58,952 nt of DNA from Oscillospiraceae bacterium (GTDB lineage: Bacteria > Bacillota > Clostridia > Oscillospirales > Ruminococcaceae): contig JAGASN010000053.1 in the NCBI GenBank assembly GCA_017847875.1, positions 1 to 58,952 of the forward strand, given 5' to 3'. The notes under the pieces were generated by a model that was not told the origin of the DNA, did not search any database, and saw only the letters and a list, made by a program, of their open reading frames with translations. The first letter of the stretch is position 1. The number at the start of each line of letters is the position of its first letter. The translations under genes and the position numbers were made by a program. Of this stretch, positions 15,098 through 24,434 are shown in pieces.

Positions 15098-16248
15098 CAG
15101 TTTATACCTACATATCCCGTTTTTTCAATTATCTCCTGTCCCTCTTCGGAAAGAATCCATTCAAGAAGTTTTTCAACGTTTTCATTGTTGTTTCCTTCCC
15201 AGGTTACCGCATAAAGAGGTCCTGTTATGGGATATGTTCCGTTCTTTATGTTTTCAACGGTTGGAGCAACCCCATCTATGCTCAGAAGTTTTATATCCGG
15301 ATTCTGAATTATACCCTCAACATAATATCTGAAAGAAAAACCTATGGAATTTGATTTGCTTCTGTAATCCGAAACTTTTTCAATAATTCCAACCATAAGG
15401 TCATTAACCAGTTCCGTAGGCGCTTCCATAATTTCCTTATCGCCCATAAAGCGTTTCAGCATACTTTGGCTTCCGCTTCCTTCGTTGCGCTGATAAGCGG
15501 CAATTTTTTCGTTCTTGCCGCCGACTTCGCTCCAATTCGTTATTTCTCCGGCATAAATTGCCCTGACCTGTTCGGAAGTAAGGTTATCTATGGGGTTATC
15601 TTTATGGACAAAGAAAACAAAAGCTTCCTGCGCAATTGGAGTGTAAACAAATTCCGTTCCGTGATATTTTGCTTCTTCAATCTGTTCTTCCGAAGGATAT
15701 CCGCCGAAGAAAATGTCCGTTTGTCTTTCTCCGAGCAGTTTATATCCGCCGACGGTGTTATTATATTCAAAAACTCCGTCCCAAAGTTTTGTGGTTTCCG
15801 GATAAACCGCATTTACAAAAGCGGAATAAACCGGAAAAACAGCCGCCGCCCCGTCAATTCTCGGGAGATTTCCGGAAAGTTCAAGGCTTGCTTCCTGATC
15901 AAGTTTTATAATTTTTGAATCTTCTTCAAAAGGAAGATATTCATGAACATTGATGTTCGGGGTCGGGTTTACGGTTATGCTTTTGTCATAAGCTTCGATT
16001 CCGTACTTTACTCCGCAGATAACCGCAGTTACTGCAAAGAAAATTCCCCAATAAACAAGCACTTTTTTCCTGTTTTTGAACCAAATCATAGGGACAAAAA
16101 ACGCCGCCAAAACTGCTATTAAAGCGTAAGCAATGAACTCATCATAAACTATAAGTCCAATGAAAAGCGAAGCAAAAAATATGAGCGGCAAAATTACCGC
16201 GGTAAGAACAATTTTGCAAACCAGATTAACTGCCTTGGATTTATCCAT
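15097..16248 (-). CDS. Membrane-tethered PstS-like substrate-binding protein
   Basis: 383 residues. Three N-terminal membrane spans (about 10-34, 38-55, 63-82) are followed by an extracellular phosphate-binding-protein-like domain (about 125-380) with typical PBP segments: NRNEGSGSQSML-type loop (YQRNEGSGSQSM), AIYAGEITNWSEVGG, and a C-terminal EEGQEIIEKTGYVG. Classical PstS is a secreted lipoprotein beside pstCAB; here it is anchored by a three-span domain and no transporter genes are near, so it may be a sensor or stand-alone binder. Not named pstS for that reason. Confidence 0.75.
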   Translation of the reverse strand: MDKSKAVNLVCKIVLTAVILPLIFFASLFIGLIVYDEFIAYALIAVLAAFFVPMIWFKNRKKVLVYWGIFFAVTAVICGVKYGIEAYDKSITVNPTPNINVHEYLPFEEDSKIIKLDQEASLELSGNLPRIDGAAAVFPVYSAFVNAVYPETTKLWDGVFEYNNTVGGYKLLGERQTDIFFGGYPSEEQIEEAKYHGTEFVYTPIAQEAFVFFVHKDNPIDNLTSEQVRAIYAGEITNWSEVGGKNEKIAAYQRNEGSGSQSMLKRFMGDKEIMEAPTELVNDLMVGIIEKVSDYRSKSNSIGFSFRYYVEGIIQNPDIKLLSIDGVAPTVENIKNGTYPITGPLYAVTWEGNNNENVEKLLEWILSEEGQEIIEKTGYVGIN

Positions 16249-16354
16249 AAACTCATCTCCTTTTGAGTTTAATTATAACGGTTTTTGTTTTCTTTACAAT
16301 GAAACCTGCTTAAATTTAATAAAATATTAAGAAAAGCGGCTGAAAAAGCGGCTT

Positions 16355-16873
16355 TTATAATGAATAAATCCATTCTTTAACTTCATCAATGATTTTTTCT
16401 TCAATTTCCGTTCTGATTGTAAGAACTTCCGGCAGGTTAAAAATGTCTTTTTTAAGAAATTCCGGATAAAAATACTCCTCCGCAAGTTTTTCAAAAGGAA
16501 GCCATTCAAACCTATGTTTTTCCCCGTTTTCAGATAAAACAAATTTATCTCCTCTTGAAAGAATATCCGTTTTTGAAATATCCATAAGGAAATAAACACA
16601 AATTTCATGAAAACGAATTTTTTCAACGTCTTCTGTAAAAAAAGCTTGATTGAACCAAAGCGGACGGATTATTTCCGGTTTTGCCTCAAGTTCTTCTTCA
16701 CATTCACGCAAAACGGCATATTCCGCCGTTTCTCCGATTTTAACTCTTCCTCCCGGAAGATAATAATATGGCGAACGTTCGTCTTTCATCGCAAGAATTC
16801 TGCCGCTATCAATCATAATTGCGCAAACGCGATAATTGAATTTTTCGTTTCCGTTTTTAAAAGAAATATCCAT
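16355..16873 (-). CDS. NUDIX hydrolase
   Basis: 172 residues. The Nudix box is complete: GGRVKIGETAEYAVLRECEEEL (about 43-64), so Mg-dependent cleavage of a nucleoside diphosphate derivative is expected; substrate unknown. I start at ATG 16873, just inside the engB terminator region; the longer frame to 17020 would run through that terminator and into engB. Monocistronic or weakly coupled to engB. Confidence 0.85.
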   Translation of the reverse strand: MDISFKNGNEKFNYRVCAIMIDSGRILAMKDERSPYYYLPGGRVKIGETAEYAVLRECEEELEAKPEIIRPLWFNQAFFTEDVEKIRFHEICVYFLMDISKTDILSRGDKFVLSENGEKHRFEWLPFEKLAEEYFYPEFLKKDIFNLPEVLTIRTEIEEKIIDEVKEWIYSL

Positions 16874-16896
16874 AAAATTCACCCGACTGTTAAAAA

Positions 16897-16921
16897 AGGC
16901 GTTTCTATCCGAAACGCCTTT
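16897..16921 (-). terminator. Terminator of engB
   Basis: A 10-bp stem (AAGGCGTTTC and complement, loop 16907-16911) with A/T runs on both sides ends the leftward lon-engB transcript. Confidence 0.85.
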
Positions 16922-16931
16922 TTTTTGATGT

Positions 16932-17552
16932 TTATTCTTCGAATTCCTCTTCTTCCTCAAATTCATAATCTTCGGAAGAAAGTTCTTCAAAAATCTCTTT
17001 AAGATCGTTAATTCCTTCAAAAGTCGTTGTGCTTGTCCAAACAGAAGTTATCTGATCAAAACAAGGGATTTCGGTAAGGAAAGCTTCTTCCCTTTTTTTG
17101 CGTTCTGTTTTATTAAGCTTATCGCATTTTGTAAGAGCGATAATAAAAGGAACTTCGTTGTCGATCATAAAATCAATCATTTGAATATCGTCTTTTGTGG
17201 GAGCGTGACGGCTGTCAACAAGCTGGACGATAAGACGAATATCCCTGTCGCTCATAAGATATCCTTCAACAAGATCTGCCCAACGCTTTTTATCGCTTTG
17301 GGAAACTTTTGCGTAACCGTAACCCGGAAGGTCTACAAATTTTATTCCGTCAACGTCATAAAAGTTTACGGTAACGGTTTTTCCCGGCTGGCTCGAAACC
17401 CTTGCAAGAGCTTTTCTTCCGAAAATCGCATTCATAAGGGAAGATTTTCCGACGTTTGAATGTCCGGCAAAGGCAAATTCGATATGTTCAGCTTTAGGAA
17501 GCTGTTTTGATGTGCCGTATGCGGCTTCAAATACTGCGTGATTATAATTCAT
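16932..17552 (-). CDS. engB: Ribosome biogenesis GTPase EngB/YsxC
   Basis: 206 residues. Walker A GHSNVGKSSL (about 30-39), G3 DLPGYG (about 75-80) and G4 TKCD (about 142-145) are intact. The protein acts in assembly of the large ribosomal subunit. An acidic tail (EDYEFEEEEEFEE) is longer than usual. It follows lon by 12 bases on the same strand, the common clpX-lon-engB order of Firmicutes. Confidence 0.96.
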   Translation of the reverse strand: MNYNHAVFEAAYGTSKQLPKAEHIEFAFAGHSNVGKSSLMNAIFGRKALARVSSQPGKTVTVNFYDVDGIKFVDLPGYGYAKVSQSDKKRWADLVEGYLMSDRDIRLIVQLVDSRHAPTKDDIQMIDFMIDNEVPFIIALTKCDKLNKTERKKREEAFLTEIPCFDQITSVWTSTTTFEGINDLKEIFEELSSEDYEFEEEEEFEE

Positions 17553-17564
17553 TTTTATCCTCGC

Positions 17565-19988
17565 TTACTGAATATTAACGGTTTTTGGCTCATGCTCGAT
17601 TTCAAGCATTGAAATTTCCTCTATAAAGCTGTTTTCCTTTACAGATTCAACCGGTCTTACAAGCGCTGTTTCAAGAACGGTTTCAACTTCTTTTGCCGGA
17701 ACAAAAGTAATTGCATTCTTTACAACAGGATCCACTTCCTCAAGATCCGGAATATTTTCCTCCGGAATGAGAACGGTTTTAACTCCTGCTCTATAAGCAG
17801 CCATTGTTTTTTCGCGAAGTCCACCGATTGCAAGAACTCTTCCGCGAAGAGTTACTTCACCGGTCATTGCAATATCCCTTCTAACCGGAATTCCGGAAAG
17901 TGCGGAAACAATTGCAGTTGTAAGAGTTACGCCGGCGGAAGGACCATCCTTCGGAACTGCGCCTTCCGGAACATGGATATGGATATCTTTTGTTTTATAA
18001 AAATCCTTTTCAATTCCGTATTTTTCGGTGCAGGAACGGACATAGCTTATAGCTGTTCTTGCGGATTCCTTCATTACGTCGCCGAGATTACCTGTGAGCT
18101 CGATTTTGCCGCTTCCTTCAAGAATTGCAACTTCAACCTGGAGCATATCTCCTCCGACAGAAGTCCATGCAAGGCCGTTTACAAGACCTACAGCGTCGTT
18201 TTCTTCAATTGTTTCCGGACGGAATTTTTTAACTCCGAGGAAATCGGTTATATTTCCTTCGTTAATTGTAACTTTAGATGCTTCTTCGCCGACAATTTTC
18301 TTTGCTGCTTTTCTGCAAAGACTGCCGATAGTTCTTTCAAGGCTGCGGACTCCCGCTTCTCTCGTATAAGAATCAATTATGGCATAAATCGCATCGTCGG
18401 TAATTCTGAGCATTTTGGAATCAAGACCGTGGCGCTTCATTTCCTTTTTAACAAGGTGCTTTTTGGCGATCTGGAATTTCTCTTCTCTTGTATAGGAACC
18501 AAGTTCGATTATTTCCATTCTGTCATAAAGCGGACCCGGAATTGTGCTCGGGTCGTTTGCGGTTGTAATAAAAAGAATATCAGAAAGATCAAAAGGAAGT
18601 TCGATATAATGGTCGCGGAAAGCAACGTTCTGTTCCGGGTCAAGAACTTCGAGCATTGCGGAAGCGGGGTCACCGCGGAAATCGCTTCCCATTTTATCGA
18701 TCTCATCAAGAAGGATAAGGGAGTTTTTGCTTCCGGCAAGTTTAACCGCGTTCATGATGCGTCCGGGCATAGCGCCGATATAGGTTTTTCTGTGGCCGCG
18801 GATATCGGATTCATCTTTCATTCCGCCGAGGGAAATTCTTGTATATTTTCTGCCCATTGCCGCGGCGATATCTTTAGCAATTGAGGTTTTTCCGACGCCG
18901 GGAGGACCCACAAGGCAAAGAATCTGACCTTTGATGTCCGGCTGGAGTTTTCTTACGGCAAGAAGTTCAAGAATGCGTTCCTTTACTTTTTCAAGACCGT
19001 AATGGTTTTTATCAAGCTGTTTTTTCGCTTTGGTAATGTCTATCTTTTCTTCGGTTTTAACGTTCCAGGGAAGCGCAATACAGGTATCGAGATATCCGCG
19101 GATAACGCTTGCTTCCTGGCTGTTGAAAGGCATTTTATAAAGGCGGGCAACTTCTTCAAGAAGTTTTTCCTTAACTTCGCCTTCAACGCCGAGAGCTTCG
19201 ATTTTCTTTTTATAAGCCTCGGCTTCATCCTGAACGTTTTCGCCTTCGCCGAGTTCTTCGGTTATTGCCTTAAGCTGTTCTCGAAGGTAATATTCACGCT
19301 GGTTCTGGTCAACCTGCTCTTTTACCTTTTCATAAATATCTTTTTCAACATCGAGAATGTTGTTTTCGTTTTCAAGAACACCCGCAAGCATTTCAAGGCG
19401 TTTTACATAGTTTGATTCCTCGAGGATTCGCTGTTTGTCTTCAATATCGATATTGAGGTTTCCCGCAAGAAATTCTCCGAACTGTGCCGGATCTTCCATT
19501 CCGAAAGCTTTTATTGCAAGTTCCTTCGGCATTTTTGGAACAAGATATGTATATTCGTTGAAAAGATCCTTTACGGTGCGCATAAGGGCATCGCAGAGAA
19601 TCGAACGTTCCGGACGGAGTTTTTTGAGCGGAAATTCCTGGGTATCCGCAACAAGAAAAGGTTCTTCCGCAACTATATCAACAAGCTTTGCGCGGTATTT
19701 TCCTTCAACAAGAATTCTTGTTGTTCCGCCGTTGTTTTTAAGGACCTGGCGGATTTCCGCAACAACGCCGACCTTGTTTACGTTATCGAGTTTTATATCG
19801 TCTTCTTCAATGTTGATTTGTGAAGCGAGAAAAACTTCTCTGTTGCCTTTCATCGCTTCTTCAAGGGCGGCAATTGATTTTTTTCTGCCAACGTCAAAAT
19901 GAAGGATCATGTTCGGAAAAAGAACGATTCCTCTCATGGCGATCATCGGCATTGTAATAATTTCCGCCGGCTGTTTCTTTTCAGGCAT
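17565..19988 (-). CDS. lon: ATP-dependent protease Lon
   Basis: 807 residues, normal length. N-terminal substrate domain starting ITMPMIAMRGIVLFPNM, AAA+ module with Walker A GPPGVGKTS (about 358-366) and Walker B LILLDEIDK (about 420), and the Ser-Lys protease dyad in PKDGPSAG (about 683-690) with the downstream Lys. Start at 19988 is set by GGAGGTG; the longer frame to 20036 is upstream of that. Degrades misfolded and regulatory proteins. Confidence 0.98.
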   Translation of the reverse strand: MPEKKQPAEIITMPMIAMRGIVLFPNMILHFDVGRKKSIAALEEAMKGNREVFLASQINIEEDDIKLDNVNKVGVVAEIRQVLKNNGGTTRILVEGKYRAKLVDIVAEEPFLVADTQEFPLKKLRPERSILCDALMRTVKDLFNEYTYLVPKMPKELAIKAFGMEDPAQFGEFLAGNLNIDIEDKQRILEESNYVKRLEMLAGVLENENNILDVEKDIYEKVKEQVDQNQREYYLREQLKAITEELGEGENVQDEAEAYKKKIEALGVEGEVKEKLLEEVARLYKMPFNSQEASVIRGYLDTCIALPWNVKTEEKIDITKAKKQLDKNHYGLEKVKERILELLAVRKLQPDIKGQILCLVGPPGVGKTSIAKDIAAAMGRKYTRISLGGMKDESDIRGHRKTYIGAMPGRIMNAVKLAGSKNSLILLDEIDKMGSDFRGDPASAMLEVLDPEQNVAFRDHYIELPFDLSDILFITTANDPSTIPGPLYDRMEIIELGSYTREEKFQIAKKHLVKKEMKRHGLDSKMLRITDDAIYAIIDSYTREAGVRSLERTIGSLCRKAAKKIVGEEASKVTINEGNITDFLGVKKFRPETIEENDAVGLVNGLAWTSVGGDMLQVEVAILEGSGKIELTGNLGDVMKESARTAISYVRSCTEKYGIEKDFYKTKDIHIHVPEGAVPKDGPSAGVTLTTAIVSALSGIPVRRDIAMTGEVTLRGRVLAIGGLREKTMAAYRAGVKTVLIPEENIPDLEEVDPVVKNAITFVPAKEVETVLETALVRPVESVKENSFIEEISMLEIEHEPKTVNIQ

Positions 19989-20018
19989 ATTTTTCACCTC
20001 CGGTATAAAAATATCGGA

Positions 20019-20048
20019 AGCGGCAGTCTTTTTCAAATGGCTGCCGCT
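20019..20048 (-). other. Intercistronic stem-loop between clpX and lon
   Basis: An 8-bp inverted repeat (AGCGGCAG and CTGCCGCT) lies between the clpX stop and lon start. On the transcribed minus strand the following tail is TTCCGATATTTTT, a weak terminator at best, so it may attenuate lon expression or protect the clpX 3' end. Confidence 0.4.
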
Positions 20049-20061
20049 TTTTTATAATTTT

Positions 20062-21369
20062 TTATGCTTTTGCCGCAATTTCAAGCGGCACGTTCTTTTT
20101 AAGCGGGTTGCGTTCAATAACAGGATCCGCGCCTTCTGTTACGCAGGCTTCGCCGATAACAACCGCTTCGGCGGTTTCATCGGAAGGAAGTTCGAACATA
20201 AGTTTTCCGAGGGTTTCTTCCATAATTGAACGGAGTCCTCTTGCCCCGGTTTTTCTGTCAATAGCCTTCTGCGCAATTGCTTCAAGAGCACCTTCGGTAA
20301 ACTGAAGGTTTACTCCGTCAAGGCTGAAAAGCTTTTGATACTGTTTAACAAGGCTGTTTTTCGGCTCGGTAAGAATTTTTACCAATGCGGGTTTATCAAG
20401 ACTTTCAAGAGCGGTTATAACCGGAAGACGTCCGACCATTTCCGGAATGATTCCGAATTTAACAAGGTCGTGAGGAGTTACTTTTTTAAGAAGGTCTTTT
20501 GCTTCCTTGGATTTCTGGCTGATTACGTTTGCACCGAAGCCCATTGCGGAACTTGCGATGCGTTTTTCGATAATCGGCTCAATTCCGTCGAAAGAACCGC
20601 CGCAGATAAACAGAATGTTGGTAGTATCTATCTGGATAAATTCCTGCTGAGGATGTTTTCTTCCTCCCTGGGGCGGAACGTTGGAAACTGTTCCTTCGAG
20701 CATTTTGAGAAGTGCCTGCTGAACGCCTTCGCCGCCTACATCTCTTGTTATGGAAGGATTCTCGGATTTTCTGGTTATTTTATCTATTTCATCAACATAG
20801 ATAATTCCGCGCTGTGCCGCTTCAACATCAAAATCCGCCGCCTGGATAAGGCGGAGAAGAACGTTTTCCGCATCTTCACCGACATATCCCGCTTCGGTAA
20901 TGGTTGTTGCGTCGGCAATTGCGAACGGAACACCGAGAACTCTTGCAAGGGTTTGGGCAAGAAGAGTTTTACCGGTACCGGTCGGTCCGAGAAGAAGCAC
21001 GTTGCTCTTCTGGAGTTCAACGTCTTCGGTATCAAGCTTGCTCAAAATACGTTTATAATGGTTATATACGGCAACGCAAAGGGTCGTTTTTGCTTCGTCC
21101 TGTCCGATAACGTATTTATCAAGAACCGCTTTGAGCTCTGAGGGTTTGAGCAAAGTTTTCGGATCGATTACCGGTTTGTTTTTTTCCTGTTTTTTGCGTT
21201 TTGTCTTTTCAATCGGGTCAAGTTCATCTTCATCATAAAGAATCGAATTGCAAAGTTCAACGCATTCATCACAAATGCAAACGCCGGGTCCGGTTATAAG
21301 TTTATAAACCATGTCCTGCGGTTTTCCGCAAAACGAACAACGCATTTTGTGATCATCTTTATTGGGCAT
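20062..21369 (-). CDS. clpX: ClpXP protease ATPase subunit ClpX
   Basis: 435 residues. N-terminal zinc finger (CSFCG, then CICDEC, about 11-38), Walker [11 protein letters not shown] (about 128-137), Walker [10 protein letters not shown] (about 188-196), pore-loop GYVGED (about 163-168) and sensor regions are intact, plus an IGF-type loop variant (MGFGAN) for ClpP docking. It unfolds substrates for ClpP, whose gene lies 28 bases upstream. Confidence 0.98.
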   Translation of the reverse strand: MPNKDDHKMRCSFCGKPQDMVYKLITGPGVCICDECVELCNSILYDEDELDPIEKTKRKKQEKNKPVIDPKTLLKPSELKAVLDKYVIGQDEAKTTLCVAVYNHYKRILSKLDTEDVELQKSNVLLLGPTGTGKTLLAQTLARVLGVPFAIADATTITEAGYVGEDAENVLLRLIQAADFDVEAAQRGIIYVDEIDKITRKSENPSITRDVGGEGVQQALLKMLEGTVSNVPPQGGRKHPQQEFIQIDTTNILFICGGSFDGIEPIIEKRIASSAMGFGANVISQKSKEAKDLLKKVTPHDLVKFGIIPEMVGRLPVITALESLDKPALVKILTEPKNSLVKQYQKLFSLDGVNLQFTEGALEAIAQKAIDRKTGARGLRSIMEETLGKLMFELPSDETAEAVVIGEACVTEGADPVIERNPLKKNVPLEIAAKA

Positions 21370-21397
21370 AGTTAAAAGCCTCCGAATTTATGCTGAA

Positions 21398-21982
21398 TTA
21401 TTCTCTGTGGTCAAGTACTTTATCAACAAGGCCATATTCCATAGCCTGCTGTGCGGTCATAAAATTATCTCTGTCAGTATCTTTGGTGATAACTTCAAGG
21501 GGCTGGCCGGTCTGTTCGGAAAGGATTTTGTTAAGTCTTTCCTTAATTGCGATGATTCTGTCAGCGTGAATTTTAATGTCAGAAGCCTGACCCTGCATTC
21601 CGCCGAGAGGCTGGTGGATCATAATTTCGCTGTTCGGAAGAGCATAGCGTTTTCCCTTTGCTCCGGAACTGAGAAGAAAAGCTCCCATGGAAGCGGCCAT
21701 TCCCACACAAATGGTGGAAACATCGCATTTAATATAATTCATAGTGTCATAAATAGCCATTCCCGCGGTTATGGAGCCGCCGGGGCTGTTGATATAAAGG
21801 CTGATGTCTTTATCCGGATCCTGTCCTTCAAGATAAAGAAGCTGGGCAACAACAAGGCTTGCCGTGGTGTCGTTAACTTCGTCGCAAAGCATTATGATTC
21901 TGTCATTGAGAAGGCGGGAAAAAATATCATAGGAACGCTCGCCTCTGTTGGTCTGTTCAACGACCATAGGTACCAAACTCAT
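21398..21982 (-). CDS. clpP: ATP-dependent Clp protease proteolytic subunit
   Basis: 194 residues, the usual ClpP length, when started at [25 protein letters not shown] (21982, ribosome site GGAGTGA). Catalytic Ser in GMAASMGAF (about 98), His in HQPLGG (about 123) and Asp in KDTDRD (about 172) are present. The frame could extend upstream to 22078, but that part is noncanonical. Confidence 0.98.
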   Translation of the reverse strand: MSLVPMVVEQTNRGERSYDIFSRLLNDRIIMLCDEVNDTTASLVVAQLLYLEGQDPDKDISLYINSPGGSITAGMAIYDTMNYIKCDVSTICVGMAASMGAFLLSSGAKGKRYALPNSEIMIHQPLGGMQGQASDIKIHADRIIAIKERLNKILSEQTGQPLEVITKDTDRDNFMTAQQAMEYGLVDKVLDHRE

Positions 21983-22044
21983 TGTGGTATCACTCCTTTC
22001 GGATTTTAACGAATCATGTAAAAATTTGTCATTATTGATATAAA

Positions 22045-22073
22045 GGACCTCCGGAATATAATTCCGGAGATCC
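22045..22073 (-). other. Stem-loop between tig and clpP
   Basis: A 13-base inverted repeat (core CTCCGGAAT/ATTCCGGAG, loop ATA) in the 143-base tig-clpP spacer. On the minus strand the tail is TTTATATC, a poor terminator, so it may be a processing or attenuation element. This spacer probably also holds a clpP promoter, which I cannot place. Confidence 0.4.
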
Positions 22074-22125
22074 TCCAATACAAAGATAATTATATTGCAG
22101 TTTCTCTGGAAACTGTTCCGCTTAA

Positions 22126-23643
22126 TCAGTCAACGGAAGGATCGATTTCTTCGGTTTTCTTTTTGCGGGTTGCTCTTTTTTTAGGAGCTTCTTCACTTTC
22201 AGCTGCGGGAGCTTCTGCTTCTTCAGCTTTTTTCTTGGTGGTACGTTTTTTCTTGGGAGCCTCTTCGCCTTCTACTGCGGAAACTTCTTCTTCAGTTTTT
22301 TTCTTGGTGGTGCGTTTTTTCTTGGGAGCTTCTTCTTTTGCTGCGGCTTCTGCTGCGGAAATTTCGGTTACTTTTGCAGCGTCGCGAACAAGTTTGATAG
22401 CTTTTTCTACGCAAAGGTCAAGAGCAAGTTCTTCTGCAGGAACAATTTTTCTGACCTGGTCTTCTTTCATTTCATAACGCTCTGCAAGAGTTTTGAACTC
22501 TTCGTTCATTTCTTCTTCGGTCATCTCGATTTTTTCGAGTTTTGCGATTTCTTCAAGAGCAAGGCGGATTTTTACCTGGCGTTCTGCCTGGGGTTTGAAA
22601 CCTTCGAAGAAAGTTTCTTTGTCTGCGCCGGTATATTTGAGATATTCGTCAAGGGTAAGGCCTGCGGTTCTTGCAAGTCTGTTTTCGAAGTCTGCGGCGA
22701 TATCTTCCATTCTTGCTTCATACATGCATTCGGGAATTTCTGCTTCCATGTTTGCAAGGATTGCGTCAACAAGTTTTTCTTCAAGTTCTGCTTCGGACTG
22801 TGCGTCTGCTTTTTCCTGAAGTTTTGCTTTGATGTCAGCTTTGAGTTCCTCGATGGTATCAAATTCGCTTACGTCTTTTGCAAATTCATCATCAGCAACG
22901 GGCATTTCTTTGGCTTTGATGCTGTGGAGTTTGCATTTGAAAACAACGGGAGCGCCTTTAAGCTCTTCTGCGGGATAATCTTCCGGGAAGGAAACGTTTA
23001 CGTCAAATTCTTCGCCTGCGTTGTGGCCGCAAACCTGTTCTTCAAATCCGGGGATAAACTGTCCGGAACCGAGTTCAAGCGAGAAATGTTCGCCTTTTCC
23101 GCCTTCAAAAGGAACGCCGTCTTTGAAACCTTCGTAGTCGATTTCAGCCTGGTCACCGTTCTGTGCGGGTCTGTCTTCAACTTCGATGATTCTTGCGTTT
23201 CTTTCAAGCATAACAGAAAGTTCGCCTTCAACCTGGGAATCGGAAACTTCGGTTACGATTTTTTCTGCTTTGATGCCTTTATATTTCTTTACGGAAACTT
23301 CGGGTTTAACGGTTACGGTTGCGGTGAGGGTGTAACCTTCTTCGGAGCAATCAACAAGTGCGATTTCTGCGCGGTCAACGGGAACGATTTTTGCTTCGGC
23401 AACAGCCATGTCGTATGCTACGCCGTAAGTTTCGTTAACTGCGTCCTGATAGAAGAATTCTCTTCCGTAAGTTTTTTCGATAAGTGCTTTAGGTGCTTTG
23501 CCTTTGCGGAAGCCTTTTACCGCAAGGTTTTTGCCTTTTTCTCTGATTGCTGCGTCAACAGCACGTCCGAACTCCTCTGCGGTTACAGCAATGGTAAGCT
23601 TAACCTCGTTGGTGCCGGTTTTTTCAATCTGTCTAAGTTCCAT
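22126..23643 (-). CDS. tig: Trigger factor with unusual basic repeat tail
   Basis: 505 residues against about 430 in most bacteria. Ribosome-binding domain with the signature [16 protein letters not shown] (about 43-58), FKBP-type PPIase domain (about 150-245, with [14 protein letters not shown]) and the C-terminal chaperone arms to about residue 430. Then comes an extra tail of about 70 residues with three copies of a [17 protein letters not shown] unit separated by Glu/Ala-rich linkers. The tail resembles histone-like or nucleic-acid-binding tails. Start at 23643 behind AGGAGG. Co-translational chaperone at the ribosome exit. Confidence 0.97.
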   Translation of the reverse strand: MELRQIEKTGTNEVKLTIAVTAEEFGRAVDAAIREKGKNLAVKGFRKGKAPKALIEKTYGREFFYQDAVNETYGVAYDMAVAEAKIVPVDRAEIALVDCSEEGYTLTATVTVKPEVSVKKYKGIKAEKIVTEVSDSQVEGELSVMLERNARIIEVEDRPAQNGDQAEIDYEGFKDGVPFEGGKGEHFSLELGSGQFIPGFEEQVCGHNAGEEFDVNVSFPEDYPAEELKGAPVVFKCKLHSIKAKEMPVADDEFAKDVSEFDTIEELKADIKAKLQEKADAQSEAELEEKLVDAILANMEAEIPECMYEARMEDIAADFENRLARTAGLTLDEYLKYTGADKETFFEGFKPQAERQVKIRLALEEIAKLEKIEMTEEEMNEEFKTLAERYEMKEDQVRKIVPAEELALDLCVEKAIKLVRDAAKVTEISAAEAAAKEEAPKKKRTTKKKTEEEVSAVEGEEAPKKKRTTKKKAEEAEAPAAESEEAPKKRATRKKKTEEIDPSVD

Positions 23644-23686
23644 TATGTTGTTTCCTCCTGATAGATACGTTTTCAATAACTGTTAA

Positions 23687-23715
23687 AGTATATCATATAG
23701 TTATCATAAAATCAA
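23687..23715 (-). promoter_or_regulatory. Promoter of tig
   Basis: TTGATT (23710-23715), 17-base spacer and TATACT (23687-23692) on the minus strand, about 45 bases upstream of the tig start. Confidence 0.65.
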
Positions 23716-23744
23716 TTATTTTATATAAAAATATTATATAATTT

Positions 23745-24434
23745 TTATTTAATTTTCCAAAATTTAAATCCCAAATGGTCTGCGGAAATAAGTTTGAAAT
23801 CAATTCCCATATAATTGCCTTCGTTTGCAAGACTGCGCGAAGCTCCGTGAAGATGTCCGTAATAAACTTTTTTTACATCATATTCCTTCAAAACGGAAAT
23901 TATATTCGGAACCATTTCGTTGGCGTAAACCGGAGGATAATGCAGAAAAACGATTTTTTCCGCATCTGGAAAACGTTTTGAATCCTCGAGTGAAAGTCTT
24001 AACCGAAGTGCTTCCCTTTCGGAAATTTTATGATCGTGTTCCTCGTTGGGAATAAAAACCCAGCCGCGGGTTCCGCAAAGAGCAAGATCTTCCGCAAGTA
24101 CCGAATTATTATGGAGAATTTCAAAAGTGGTTATGCCGTTTTCCTTAAAAAACTTTTCCGCTTTTGTTCTTGTTGTCCACCAATAATCGTGGTTTCCCTT
24201 CATAACGATTTTTCTTCCGGGAAGAGCATCAATGAATTTAAAATCCGGGAGTGCTTCATCAAAACCGAGTCCCCAGGAAAAATCTCCGGGAATTACGACG
24301 GTATCCTCCGGTTTTATCTGTTCTTTCCAGCTGGCTTCGATTTTGCTTACGTAATCCTTCCAGCCGAAAAAGTTGTCCATAGGTTTATCCGTTCCGAAAG
24401 AAAGATGAAGGTCCGCCATTACCCAGACCGACAT
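23745..24434 (-). CDS. Metallophosphoesterase
   Basis: 229 residues with the calcineurin-like metal motifs in order: MADLHLS (D-x-H, about 7-11), PGDFSWGLG (about 49), KGNHDYWW (GNHD, about 77), LHYPP (about 163) and YYGHLHG (GHxH, about 190). Substrate unknown. Start ATG at 24434 overlaps the thrC stop as TGATG with GGAGG 9 bases ahead; a TTG two codons upstream is too close to it. Confidence 0.9.
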   Translation of the reverse strand: MSVWVMADLHLSFGTDKPMDNFFGWKDYVSKIEASWKEQIKPEDTVVIPGDFSWGLGFDEALPDFKFIDALPGRKIVMKGNHDYWWTTRTKAEKFFKENGITTFEILHNNSVLAEDLALCGTRGWVFIPNEEHDHKISEREALRLRLSLEDSKRFPDAEKIVFLHYPPVYANEMVPNIISVLKEYDVKKVYYGHLHGASRSLANEGNYMGIDFKLISADHLGFKFWKIK

